DNA of 58,466 nucleotides from an uncultured Collinsella sp. (GTDB taxonomy: Bacteria; Actinomycetota; Coriobacteriia; Coriobacteriales; Coriobacteriaceae), in NCBI GenBank assembly GCA_900768265.1, contig CAAGCF010000038.1:1-58466 (forward strand), written 5' to 3'. Below, piece by piece: positions 27,121 to 34,776 of this stretch (its first letter is position 1; each line of letters begins with the position of its first letter). Below the pieces are notes generated by a model. It had not been told where the DNA came from, made no database searches, and worked only from the letters and a program-made list of their open reading frames with translations. The translations under genes were made by a program, and so were the position numbers.

Positions 27121-27528
27121 GGCGACATGCGTGAGATGGCTGCATGGAATCGTTCCGGATAATGGTATCTCCAAAATTGCCCTTGCGATCCAGCGGCTGC
27201 TCAAAGCAGGTATACCTCACGATGCCAATCCAGCTGTCGACGCACCTGAACTCCGCGATCAATCGTCTGGTTATCAGGGCAGCGCTGTTTACGGTGCCGC
27301 TCTCTAAATTGAATTGACCCTTTGGAACTCGTGCGATAGAGTGAATATTTGGTATTGACGCAGTCAACCTACGGGCCTGCGTCCTGCGGAGGGGCGGCTG
27401 TTCCTTTGGATGGCCGTCTCTCTTCATTATGCTCATGATAAGTAACTCTTTTAGGCCAAGGTCGGCAGACGTAAATACGTTAATGACATCCCAATGGTTT
27501 GGATATCATTAGCGCTATCTGACAGAGA
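27121..27528. other. Gene-poor stretch before the AbiH gene
   Basis: No gene can be supported here. A short plus-strand frame (MPIQLSTHLNSAINRLVI at about 27211) and a minus-strand open frame (26975-27436) have no recognisable family or ribosome binding site, and they may be decayed remnants. The last ~50 bases are A+T-rich and probably hold the AbiH promoter. Confidence 0.4.
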
Positions 27529-28923
27529 ATGAGTTTTAACGGTGTATTAGGGACTAGTGTGAGTGCAGAAGATATCAGGCTTACCGATGAGGATGATGGG
27601 AAGAAATGCCACAATCATCACCTTATAGTGATTGGCAACGGCTTCGATCTTTCCTGCGGTTTGGCGTCTTCGTTTAAAGATTTCTTTGAGCCTCGGATGA
27701 GAGCCGTCGACTCACTTGTTTCGGAAGAGGGCTTTTGTGATTATGAAGCCATCAAAGCGAGAGGCCTGACTGCTTGGGATCTAATTCTTAGAAGCCGAAA
27801 GGACATGGAGGCAAGAGCCTTCAATGTGAATTGGTGCGACGTCGAGACGGCTATTGCCAATGTGTTTGGCATCAACCTGCCCGAGGACGGCATCGACGAT
27901 GAGGGCGTTATGATATCCGACTATGCCGTCTCGTTCGGTTCTTTGCAGGACTACCTATATCTGGCAGATGAAGTGAACACTCTCAATGCAAGTGACCTTA
28001 TCGAGAATCGGGTCGATGAAATCGAACGGCTTAGAGAGGGCATCGATGATGGCGATCAAGGGGTTCTATCGGAGCTGGACATTGAAGATTCAGGGGACTC
28101 GGATGCCTCAGAGGTATATTCCGCTTTATTCAGAGAGGGCTCTCATCTTTTGGGACATAGGCCCAATCCTTGGACCGAACGTGTGGGGCGCTATCTCGCT
28201 TGTGAGTACCCTCAGGTCCTTAAGGATCCTGAGGGGCAGTTGTCTTCCATCCTCATGACGGAACTTGAGCGTATGGAACATTGCTTTAATTGTTATCTCA
28301 AAGATGAGGTTGCCTGCAAAGATGGCTATTCGGATTGTTCGGATAACTTAATGCAAAAGCTGATTAAGCATACCTTGGTGGCCGATGGTATGCCCGATGA
28401 TGCAGTGACTGTTCTCAACTTTAACTACACGTCTCCATATCGGTGGCTTAAACAGCAGTTTGGGGATGCCGCTCTTGTCAATATCCACGGCACGCTTGAC
28501 GATGAAAGTATTTTCGGAATCGACGGTTCCGGCAATTTGGATGATCGGGATATCCTCCCGTTTACCAAGACATATCGTGTGTTGAAGTCTGCTCGAGGGG
28601 TTCCAAGCGGCTCGATTGCTTATCCTTCGCAAAGGGGAGGGGATGGTCTTGAGACATCTTCGATAGTCTTTTTTGGCCATTCGCTTTCGCGGGCCGATTA
28701 TTCCTACTTTGAGTCCATTTTTAGCACGGTGGATTTGTATAGCGGGCATACCAGCCTGGTCTTCCTATACTCAAACTACGCCAAGGGTGTTCGCGAGTCA
28801 GAGGTGGCCAAAGTGCTTGCCCTCCTTGCTTACTATGGCAGTTCGCTCGGTATTGCTGGACATAGCAACAATCTCGCGCACAAGCTCATGCTGGAGGGCA
28901 GGCTCGTCGTTCGGGAGATTTAG
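27529..28923 (+). CDS. AbiH-family abortive-infection protein
   Basis: A 464-residue protein of the AbiH family (PF14253). The hallmark N-terminal motif LIVIGNGFDLSCGLASSFKD (near residue 28) is followed by FNVNWCDVETAIA. Toward the C-terminus come VTVLNFNYTSPYRWL, LVNIHGTLDDESIFGID and VFFGHSLSRADYSYFESIF, all typical of the family. Lactococcal AbiH blocks phage multiplication; its mechanism is not known, and the GNGFDL/HG pattern recalls SIR2-like NAD-binding folds. It stands alone in the island with its own upstream region. The middle of the protein is unusually acidic. Confidence 0.85.
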   Translation: MSFNGVLGTSVSAEDIRLTDEDDGKKCHNHHLIVIGNGFDLSCGLASSFKDFFEPRMRAVDSLVSEEGFCDYEAIKARGLTAWDLILRSRKDMEARAFNVNWCDVETAIANVFGINLPEDGIDDEGVMISDYAVSFGSLQDYLYLADEVNTLNASDLIENRVDEIERLREGIDDGDQGVLSELDIEDSGDSDASEVYSALFREGSHLLGHRPNPWTERVGRYLACEYPQVLKDPEGQLSSILMTELERMEHCFNCYLKDEVACKDGYSDCSDNLMQKLIKHTLVADGMPDDAVTVLNFNYTSPYRWLKQQFGDAALVNIHGTLDDESIFGIDGSGNLDDRDILPFTKTYRVLKSARGVPSGSIAYPSQRGGDGLETSSIVFFGHSLSRADYSYFESIFSTVDLYSGHTSLVFLYSNYAKGVRESEVAKVLALLAYYGSSLGIAGHSNNLAHKLMLEGRLVVREI

Positions 28924-28991
28924 GTCGATTTGCCTATGTCGGAAATGGATCGGCTCTGAAAGTAGCCGCTGCGGTATGATGTCCTAGATGA

Positions 28992-29022
28992 AAAACGAAT
29001 GCCTGTTATAGGCCATCGTTTT
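28992..29022 (+). terminator. Terminator-like hairpin after the AbiH gene
   Basis: AAAACGA...GCC pairs imperfectly with GGC...TCGTTTT around TGTTATA, ending in TTTT. The T tract is short. Confidence 0.45.
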
Positions 29023-29188
29023 GCAAGGGGGTTCCTTCCAAACGGAGGGCATCCCCTAGTTTAATTTAGATGGAAATTGGGATGAACGACTGCGTTGTCA
29101 ATCGTCGCCTTGTTGGGCCGCTTGAAGTTACGGTAAGATGTTTTCAGTGATACAGTCGCCGTGGACTCTAAGTGAGGCGGAGACAAAG

Positions 29189-29256
29189 AAGGGTCGTTGT
29201 TCGGTTTCCGGCAACGGCCCTTTGACGTTTCCGCGACAACTGGATGTTGTCGCGGA
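29189..29256. repeat. Two tandem intergenic hairpins
   Basis: AAGGGTCGTTG pairs with CAACGGCCCTT (29189-29222, one mismatch), and TCCGCGACAAC pairs perfectly with GTTGTCGCGGA (29230-29256, 5-base loop). They lie side by side between the AbiH gene and element C. The first could end transcription weakly (CTTTG follows); the second has no T tract. Confidence 0.55.
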
Positions 29257-29301
29257 TGCCTTCATTGCTGCGTGGGCTTTCGATCTGGGTCAGTAATTCC
29301 A

Positions 29302-29421
29302 GAAGTATGCGGTAAATATCGGAATTCCTGAGCACGCTGCCCTTTCGCGCAGAGAAACCGCAGGTAGAGGCGTTGCGGTATCCCGGTGTGCTCTGCATGT
29401 TTAGAATTTGCCGCATACTTC
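29302..29421. repeat. Long-armed intergenic element, copy C (left flank of the AAA/TOPRIM cassette)
   Basis: Arms GAAGTATGCGGTAAAT (29302-29317) and ATTTGCCGCATACTTC (29406-29421) pair with one G-T type difference. The interior carries TTTCGCGCAGAGAAACCGCA at 29343-29362, followed by GGTAGAGG, plus an inner GAGCAC/GTGCTC stem. It shares the ACCGCAGGTAGA core with copies A and B. It is nearly identical, arms included, to copy D at 31506-31626, in the same orientation. Confidence 0.75.
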
Positions 29422-29472
29422 CGATTATTGGTGGCTTCAGAGCGGATTTTTAATGGCTTATATAGGTTTTGG

Positions 29473-29502
29473 TTGCATAACTTTTCCGAAACGGCGTATT
29501 TA
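29473..29502 (+). promoter_or_regulatory. Promoter candidate of the AAA/TOPRIM cassette
   Basis: TTGCAT at 29473-29478 and TATTTA at 29497-29502 are separated by 18 bp. Transcription would start near 29509, at the very beginning of the palindrome at 29507-29557, so the mRNA would begin with that hairpin. A TATAAT also occurs in the centre of the palindrome (29530-29535) but without a -35. Confidence 0.4.
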
Positions 29503-29506
29503 ATGC

Positions 29507-29557
29507 GAGCCTCCAGTCTCTTGCCGTAATATAATTACGGCAAGAGACTGGAGGCTC
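29507..29557. promoter_or_regulatory. Perfect 51-bp palindrome covering the RBS of the AAA ATPase
   Basis: Two perfect 24-bp arms (29507-29530 and 29534-29557) are separated by ATA and end two bases before the ATG at 29560. The 3' arm contains the ribosome binding site TGGAGG (29549-29554), so in RNA the site would be locked in a very stable hairpin. As DNA it is an obvious operator. Either way it looks like tight control of the defence cassette. Confidence 0.7.
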
Positions 29558-29559
29558 AA

Positions 29560-30660
29560 ATGCTTAAGCGATTTACTGTTGATGGATACAGGAATTTTCC
29601 GGTTCCGGTTACGTTTGATTTCTCTGCTTCGCGTGATTATCAATTTGCGGAAAACAATGTACGCCTCGGAATCGTGACGACTGCGCTTCTTATCGGAAGA
29701 AATGCATCTGGTAAATCGAACTTCGGAGCCTCATTGTTCGATATAACTCTTGGGTTTTCGAAGCAATTGGATTTTTCTGATCAGGAAGACCGTTTGTATT
29801 TAAATGCGGACTGCGGTCGAGGTACCGCTCGCTTTACCTATAATTTTGAATTCGACGGTCGTGAGATTCGCTACCGCTATGAAAAGATTGCTCCACGGAC
29901 ATGGCTTCATGAGAGTCTCGCAATCGATGGCGAGTGCATCTTTGATTTTAATAATTACCAGGGAGTATTCGAAGAAAAACACCTTGATCGAATCGGGGCC
30001 GATGGTGTCAACTTTGAGTTCTCCGACTCCTCCTTGAGTCTTCTGGCATACATTACGAGTAGCCTTCCGACTGACGTTTTAGGCGTTTTGGCCGAATTGC
30101 GACATTTTGTCTCGCGTATGAGGCTGATTCGAATGGACGACGTTCGCATAAAAGGCATCGAGACAAGAAGAGTTATAGACCGAATCATTCGTGAAGACAA
30201 AGTCGCACATTTCCAGTCGTTTATTCGCGACTTTGGAATTGATGAGAACCTTGTTGTTGCTAAAGAGCCCGACGGTACGCCCGTTCTCTACTTTGATCAT
30301 CCCATGCGATACATTCCGTTTGTAGAGGCCTGCTCAAGTGGCACAAGGACCCTGGTCAAGCTTTTTTCGGAGCTAGAGCTGAAGGAATCGGCAAGCTTTC
30401 TGTTTATTGACGAGTTTGACGCTTTTTGCCACTTTGAGATGGCTGAGAGTCTTCTAAAGTTTTTCGCATCTAAGACGTCCTGTCAGATTTTGTGCTCGAC
30501 GCACAATACTTCGCTTGTAAAAAACGGTGTCATGAGGCCTGATTGTGTCTATCAAATCTCTGTAAAAGATGGTATTCGAACGTTGGCTGATTCTGCGGAA
30601 CGTGAGCTGAGGCTTGGAAATAACATAGAGAAGCTTCTTCGTGCTGGAGAGTTTGACTAG
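29560..30660 (+). CDS. AAA15/OLD-like ABC-type ATPase of a two-gene defence cassette
   Basis: A 366-residue ATPase. Walker A GRNASGKSN (about 46-54), an ABC-like signature SSGTRTL (about 259), Walker B FLFIDEFDAF (about 279-288) and the H-loop STHNTS (about 314) show an SMC/ABC-type head like RloA, AriA of PARIS or the OLD ATPase, with a short helical insert instead of a long coiled coil. There is no TOPRIM in the same chain; the next gene, 2 bp downstream, provides one. Probably a phage-triggered sensor that controls its partner. Start chosen at the ATG after TGGAGG, which sits within the palindrome. Confidence 0.82.
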   Translation: MLKRFTVDGYRNFPVPVTFDFSASRDYQFAENNVRLGIVTTALLIGRNASGKSNFGASLFDITLGFSKQLDFSDQEDRLYLNADCGRGTARFTYNFEFDGREIRYRYEKIAPRTWLHESLAIDGECIFDFNNYQGVFEEKHLDRIGADGVNFEFSDSSLSLLAYITSSLPTDVLGVLAELRHFVSRMRLIRMDDVRIKGIETRRVIDRIIREDKVAHFQSFIRDFGIDENLVVAKEPDGTPVLYFDHPMRYIPFVEACSSGTRTLVKLFSELELKESASFLFIDEFDAFCHFEMAESLLKFFASKTSCQILCSTHNTSLVKNGVMRPDCVYQISVKDGIRTLADSAERELRLGNNIEKLLRAGEFD

Positions 30661-30662
30661 TC

Positions 30663-31481
30663 ATGTACAGCTCGTCCGAAAAGAACATTCTGCTTATTGT
30701 CGAAGGTGCTAAACGCGAGCCTAAACTTATGCGGCGATTATTTGAATCATTTGGGCTCGCGGACGATTGTCAAATTGTTCCTGTCGAGATTAACGTTCAT
30801 GATTTTCTTGATAAGCTCTTTCAAGAATACGACTGTGATTTTGACGGGCTTGAGCTTGTGGATTTTGTCGCTGACTTGCTTCCGGATAAGCGCAAGGCGG
30901 CGCGACTGCTTGAAACTAACTTTACTGATACCTTGCTCATATTTGATCTGGACCCTCAAGATAATCGACACGATTTTAAGCGTCTGCAGAATATACAGGA
31001 TTACTACTGCGATAGCACTGATATGGGTCAGCTATTTCTTAACTATCCGTCGATCGAAGCATACCGCGATTTCGATCCGCTCAAATACCTATCATTGGAA
31101 GATGCTGTTGTTCCTCCTGAGGTCATTTCTGGTCATCCGTCTTACAAGGAATGGGTCGCTCGAAGAGGAGATTCGCTTGCGGATATTGGGCGGCTAGATG
31201 GCTATACCTTCGCGGACGTAATAGCCGTTCACGCTGTGAGGGCTCTGGGGATAACTAACGAACAAAGGACAGACTTTGATTTGGAGCGCGTCGATGATTT
31301 GGCTGAGATGGCCGCTGGGGTTAATCATTCTGTGCTCCTAAACAAAGAGATTAATCGTCTTAATAAGGATCTGCTTTGTGCCTGCTGTACCTGCGTTTTC
31401 TTTATCACAAATTGGCCCAAGAGGCTGAATGACATTTGGGGCAAGGCAACTATGCGGGGCTTGGGTATCCGTTTGTTCTAA
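30663..31481 (+). CDS. TOPRIM-like effector partner of the AAA ATPase
   Basis: A 272-residue protein. The N-terminal segment NILLIVEGAKREPKLM, with Glu14, and LLIFDLDPQDNRHD, with Asp95 and Asp97, gives the E...DxD pattern of a TOPRIM fold, as in RloB, AriB (DUF4435) and OLD nucleases. A further acidic/aromatic middle (LNYPSIEAYRDFDPLKYL) recalls the PSIE/NxxSIE segment of RloB- and AriB-like proteins. The Cys-rich segment LLCACCTC near 240 is unusual. It follows the ATPase gene by 2 bp, so the pair is co-translated. Likely a nuclease released or activated by the ATPase. The exact known system cannot be fixed by eye. Confidence 0.72.
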   Translation: MYSSSEKNILLIVEGAKREPKLMRRLFESFGLADDCQIVPVEINVHDFLDKLFQEYDCDFDGLELVDFVADLLPDKRKAARLLETNFTDTLLIFDLDPQDNRHDFKRLQNIQDYYCDSTDMGQLFLNYPSIEAYRDFDPLKYLSLEDAVVPPEVISGHPSYKEWVARRGDSLADIGRLDGYTFADVIAVHAVRALGITNEQRTDFDLERVDDLAEMAAGVNHSVLLNKEINRLNKDLLCACCTCVFFITNWPKRLNDIWGKATMRGLGIRLF

Positions 31482-31505
31482 AAGTTTTCCTTCGACCCTT
31501 TTTCC

Positions 31506-31626
31506 GAAGTATGCGGCAAAATCAGGAATTCCCAAGCACACCGCCCTTTTCGCGCAGAGAAACCGCAGGTAGAGGCGTTGCGGCATCCCGGTGTGCTCGG
31601 CATGTTTAGAATTTGCCGCATACTTC
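31506..31626. repeat. Long-armed intergenic element, copy D (right flank of the AAA/TOPRIM cassette)
   Basis: Arms GAAGTATGCGGCAAA (31506-31520) and TTTGCCGCATACTTC (31612-31626) are perfectly complementary. The interior has CGCGCAGAGAAACCGCAGGT (31551-31570) and an AGCACACC/GGTGTGCT inner stem. It is nearly identical to copy C and in the same orientation, so C and D are direct repeats about 2.1 kb apart around the cassette. Confidence 0.75.
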
Positions 31627-31711
31627 CGTTTTTGCCTCTGCGGCAGGCCGCGTCCACTTATATCCTCGGCTAGATAATGGAAAGAATAGCCAATTCCGTC
31701 TCCATACCAAA

Positions 31712-31747
31712 ACGCCGGCAGGGGCTCAATCGCTCCTGCCGGCGTTG
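31712..31747 (-). terminator. Terminator of glf
   Basis: AACGCCGGCAGG and CCTGCCGGCGTT form a perfect 12-bp stem. Read on the minus strand it is followed by TTGG after GTTTT, 52 bp after the glf stop. It also marks the edge of the defence island. Confidence 0.75.
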
Positions 31748-31799
31748 GCGTGCCTGCTTGTGCTCTTTTCGGCTCGCGCAGAGGCCCGTTTTTGGGTCC

Positions 31800-32924
31800 T
31801 TACGCCTCCGTGGGCTCCACGCCCAGCTCGTTGCGGACGAGTTCGAATGCCGCGGCGATGGCCTTGTCCATGTCGTAGTACTTGTAGCCGCCCAGGCGAC
31901 CGGCAAAGATCACGTCGCCCTCCTGCGCTGCCAGCTCCTCGTACTGCTTGTAGAGGGCCTCGTTCTTGGCGTCGTTGATGGGGTAGTAGGGCTCGTCGCC
32001 GGGCTTCCAGTCGGCCGGGTACTCGCGCGTGATGACGGTCTTGTCCTGCGTGCCGAACTCGAAGTGCTTGTGCTCGATGATGCGCGTGTAGGGGATCTCG
32101 CGCTCGGTGTAGTTGACCACGGCCACGCCCTGGTGGTCCTGCTCGTCGAGCGTCTCGGTCTCAAAGCGCAGGCTGCGGTACTCCAGCGTGCCCAGCTTAA
32201 AGTCGTAGAACGCGTCGATGGGGCCGCAGTAGATCGTCTTGGCGGCGATATCGGGCTCGGCGGCGATTAGCTCCTTGTACTCCACGCCGCAACGCACCTC
32301 GACGCCCTCGAGCATGTTGGCGACCATCTTGGTGTAGCCGCCCATGGGGATGCCCTGGTAGCGGTCGTTGAAGTAGTTGTTGTCGTAGGTAAAGCGGCAG
32401 GGGAGGCGCTTGATGATGCTCGCGGGCAGGTCGCGGCAGTCGCGGCCCCACTGCTTCTCGGTGTAGCCCTTCACGAGCGTCTCGAAGATGTCGCGGCCCA
32501 CGAGGGACAGCGCCTGCTCCTCGAGGTTCTGCGGCTCGCCGATGTTCTCGGCGGCCACCTGCTCGGCGATCTTTGCCTTGGCGTCTGCCGGCGTGACGAC
32601 GCCCGGCCACATCTTGGCGAAGGTGTTCATGTTAAAGGGCATGTTGTACATGTTGCCGTGGAAGTTGGCTACCGGCGAGTTGACGTAGTTGTTGAACTCG
32701 GCGAAGCGGTTGACGTAGTCCCAGACGTCTTTCATGGAGGTGTGGAAGATGTGGGCGCCGTAGCGGTGGACCTGGATGCCCTCGACGTCCTCGGTGTAGA
32801 TGTTGCCGGCGATGTGGTCGCGGCGGGCGATGACCAGGACCGACTTGCCGGCGCGCTTGGCGGCATTGGCAAAGACGGCGCCTGAAAGGCCGGCGCCGAC
32901 GACGAGGTAATCGTACTGGGACAT
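31800..32924 (-). CDS. glf: UDP-galactopyranose mutase
   Basis: A 374-residue FAD enzyme that converts UDP-galactopyranose to UDP-galactofuranose, a precursor of surface polysaccharides. The N-terminal FAD motif YDYLVVGAGLSGAVFANAAK is followed by IAGNIYTEDVEGIQVHRYGAH, MPFNMNTFAKMW, TEKQWGRDCRDLP and, at the end, FAGRLGGYKYYDMDKAIA. The ATG at 32924 is chosen because AAAGGAG lies upstream; a longer reading frame has no site. It faces away from the polysaccharide operon but lies on the far side of the defence island, so it may belong functionally to that locus. Confidence 0.94.
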   Translation of the reverse strand: MSQYDYLVVGAGLSGAVFANAAKRAGKSVLVIARRDHIAGNIYTEDVEGIQVHRYGAHIFHTSMKDVWDYVNRFAEFNNYVNSPVANFHGNMYNMPFNMNTFAKMWPGVVTPADAKAKIAEQVAAENIGEPQNLEEQALSLVGRDIFETLVKGYTEKQWGRDCRDLPASIIKRLPCRFTYDNNYFNDRYQGIPMGGYTKMVANMLEGVEVRCGVEYKELIAAEPDIAAKTIYCGPIDAFYDFKLGTLEYRSLRFETETLDEQDHQGVAVVNYTEREIPYTRIIEHKHFEFGTQDKTVITREYPADWKPGDEPYYPINDAKNEALYKQYEELAAQEGDVIFAGRLGGYKYYDMDKAIAAAFELVRNELGVEPTEA

Positions 32925-33002
32925 GGATGTGCTCCTTTGTATGTCAATCGAACAGTTACTTAAGTTTTGGGACAAACAAACCTGATTATTTTGTTCCATG
33001 GA

Positions 33003-33440
33003 TTAGTGTAGCAGATGCTCTTTCAGCAGCTCCAGCGCATGGGCGTAGCCCTGGAGGCCTTCGCCGGTGATGGTGGCGAAGCAGGCTAGGCGCGCGTAGC
33101 TCACCTGGCGGAAGTCCTCGCGCGTCTCGACGGCGCTGATATGGACCTCGACGGCGGGGATGGCGACGGCCTTGAGGGCGTCCAGGATCGCAACGCTCGT
33201 GTGCGTGTAGGCTGCCGGGTTGATGACGATGCCGTCGACCCTGCCGTAGGCCTCCTGGATCTTGTCGACGATGCTGCCCTCGTGGTTGGACTGGAAGACC
33301 TCGACCTCGTCGAAGCCCTGTGCGGCGCCGGCCTCCTTGCAGATCTGGACCAAGCGGTCGTAGCTGTCGCTGCCGTAGATGCCCGGCTCGCGAATGCCGA
33401 GCATGTTGAGGTTGGGTCCGTTGATGACGAGAGCTTTCAT
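33003..33440 (-). CDS. aroQ: Type II 3-dehydroquinate dehydratase
   Basis: A 145-residue type II enzyme for step 3 of the shikimate pathway. Motifs: VINGPNLNMLGIREPGIYGS at the start, EVFQSNHEGSIVDKIQEAYG, VINPAAYTHTSVAILDAL and VEVHISAVETREDFR. The catalytic Tyr (YGS) and His (EVHIS) are present. It is the last gene of the minus-strand aromatic operon, 85 bp after aroEK with a hairpin between, so it may be expressed at a lower level. The ATG at 33440 follows AAAGGAAG. Confidence 0.95.
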   Translation of the reverse strand: MKALVINGPNLNMLGIREPGIYGSDSYDRLVQICKEAGAAQGFDEVEVFQSNHEGSIVDKIQEAYGRVDGIVINPAAYTHTSVAILDALKAVAIPAVEVHISAVETREDFRQVSYARLACFATITGEGLQGYAHALELLKEHLLH

Positions 33441-33485
33441 GGTTGCTTCCTTTGTGGTTGGTCGGGCGGTGCGGCGGAATAGAAA

Positions 33486-33520
33486 ACCGCCACAAAGGTG
33501 CCTGTCCCCTTTGTGGTGGT
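33486..33520 (-). terminator. Hairpin between aroEK and aroQ
   Basis: ACCGCCACAAAGG pairs with CCTTTGTGGTGGT (one mismatch). On the plus strand ATTTTTT follows; on the minus strand, in the direction of the operon, GGTTTTC follows. It may reduce read-through to aroQ. The inner words AAAGGTGCCTGTCCCCTTT look like REP-type palindromes. Confidence 0.5.
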
Positions 33521-33525
33521 ATTTT

Positions 33526-34776
33526 TTAGAGAGCGGGTGGGAGGGTTTCGAGGAGGGCTCGGGCGGTGTTGGCGGCGCAGTCGCGTGAGTCGATGACGCA
33601 GTCGGCCCAGGCGCGGTAGCGCGGCATACGCTGCTCGGCCAGCTTGTCGATACCGTCACGGGCGGTGATGGGGCGACCCTTGTGGGCGAGCTCATCGAGC
33701 TTACGGTTGAGCATCACAATCTGGCTGTTCTGGTGCAGCAGCGGGTAGTTCTCGTCGCGCGTGACCACGCCGCCGCCGGTGGAGAGCACTAGGCCGCTGT
33801 GCTTGGAGAGGTCGGCCAGGGCCGCCGTTTCCTGCTCGCGGAAGGCCGGCTCGCCGCGCTCGACGATAAAGTCGGCGCAAGGCATGCCCAGACGCTCCTC
33901 GAGGGCGCGGTCCAGGTCGATGTGCTCGCGGCCGGTGAGTAGGGCGATCTGCTCACCCACGCGGGTTTTGCCCGAGCCCGGCATGCCGATCAGGGCGATG
34001 TTCTGCTCGCGGCGAGATAGACGCTCCGTCACGTCCAGGATGCGCTCGCGCGGGATGACCTGGCCGGTATAGCGCTCGACGGCTTGCGCCGCCTGGGCCA
34101 CAAGCATGAGCAAACCGCCGATGCAGGGGATGCCGCGACGCTCGGCCTCGAGCATGAGTCCCGTGCGGGCGGGGTTGTAGACGATATCGATGACGCCCTC
34201 GAGCGCGTCGAGGCCCTCGAGCGTGCAAGGCGCGTCGGGGCAGTGGGGGAACATGCCGGCAGGGGTGCAGTTGACGAGCAACGCGGCGTCGGACTGCTGC
34301 GCGATGTTGTCGTAGTTGACCTCGCTTTCGCGTCCCACGGGCACCACGATCGCGCCCAGGTCGCCCAGCACCATACTTGCCGTGGTGCCGGCGCCTCCGG
34401 TGGCTCCGAGCACGAGGGCCTTCTTGCCGGCAATCTCCACACCCAGCTCCTCGACCAGGCACTGGAAACCGAAGTAGTCGGTGTTGTCGCCGCGCAGACG
34501 GCCATCGGGCAGTCGCGTGATCGTGTTGACGTTGCCCATGCGCTCGGCGAGCGGGCTCAGCTCGTCCAGGTAGTCCATGACGGCGCGCTTGTAGGGAATG
34601 GTCACGTTGGTGCCCTCCCATTCGTCGCCGGTCATGAAGGTCTCAAGATCCTCGGGCTCGCGCTCAAAACGCACGTACTCAAGCCCCGCGAGCTCCTTGT
34701 AGATGGTCGGGGTGTAGCTGTGGCCCAGCACGCGGCCCAGCACGCCGTAGGGACGGGTTGCGGCGTCATCAGTCAT
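33526..34776 (-). CDS. aroE-aroK: Shikimate dehydrogenase-shikimate kinase fusion
   Basis: One 416-residue chain carries two steps of the shikimate pathway. Residues about 1-250 are shikimate dehydrogenase: GHSYTPTIYK for shikimate, NVTIPYK with catalytic Lys63, GDNTD with Asp100, and the NADP loop VLGATGGAGTTASMVLGDLG. Residues about 258-416 are shikimate kinase: P-loop IGMPGSGKTRVG, DLDRALEERLG, FREQE and STGGGVV. No stop or frameshift separates them. The order AroE-AroK differs from the fungal pentafunctional AROM order. It starts directly after the pheA stop. Confidence 0.92.
   Translation of the reverse strand: MTDDAATRPYGVLGRVLGHSYTPTIYKELAGLEYVRFEREPEDLETFMTGDEWEGTNVTIPYKRAVMDYLDELSPLAERMGNVNTITRLPDGRLRGDNTDYFGFQCLVEELGVEIAGKKALVLGATGGAGTTASMVLGDLGAIVVPVGRESEVNYDNIAQQSDAALLVNCTPAGMFPHCPDAPCTLEGLDALEGVIDIVYNPARTGLMLEAERRGIPCIGGLLMLVAQAAQAVERYTGQVIPRERILDVTERLSRREQNIALIGMPGSGKTRVGEQIALLTGREHIDLDRALEERLGMPCADFIVERGEPAFREQETAALADLSKHSGLVLSTGGGVVTRDENYPLLHQNSQIVMLNRKLDELAHKGRPITARDGIDKLAEQRMPRYRAWADCVIDSRDCAANTARALLETLPPAL

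Noticed and set aside
26975..27436. Minus-strand 153-codon frame between Abi_2 and AbiH genes
   Set aside because: No ribosome binding site, no family resemblance, and it crosses a strong terminator of the opposite strand.
29302..31626. Retron or reverse-transcriptase system using the palindromic elements as template RNA
   Set aside because: No reverse transcriptase motif (YADD-like) is found in any gene of the island.
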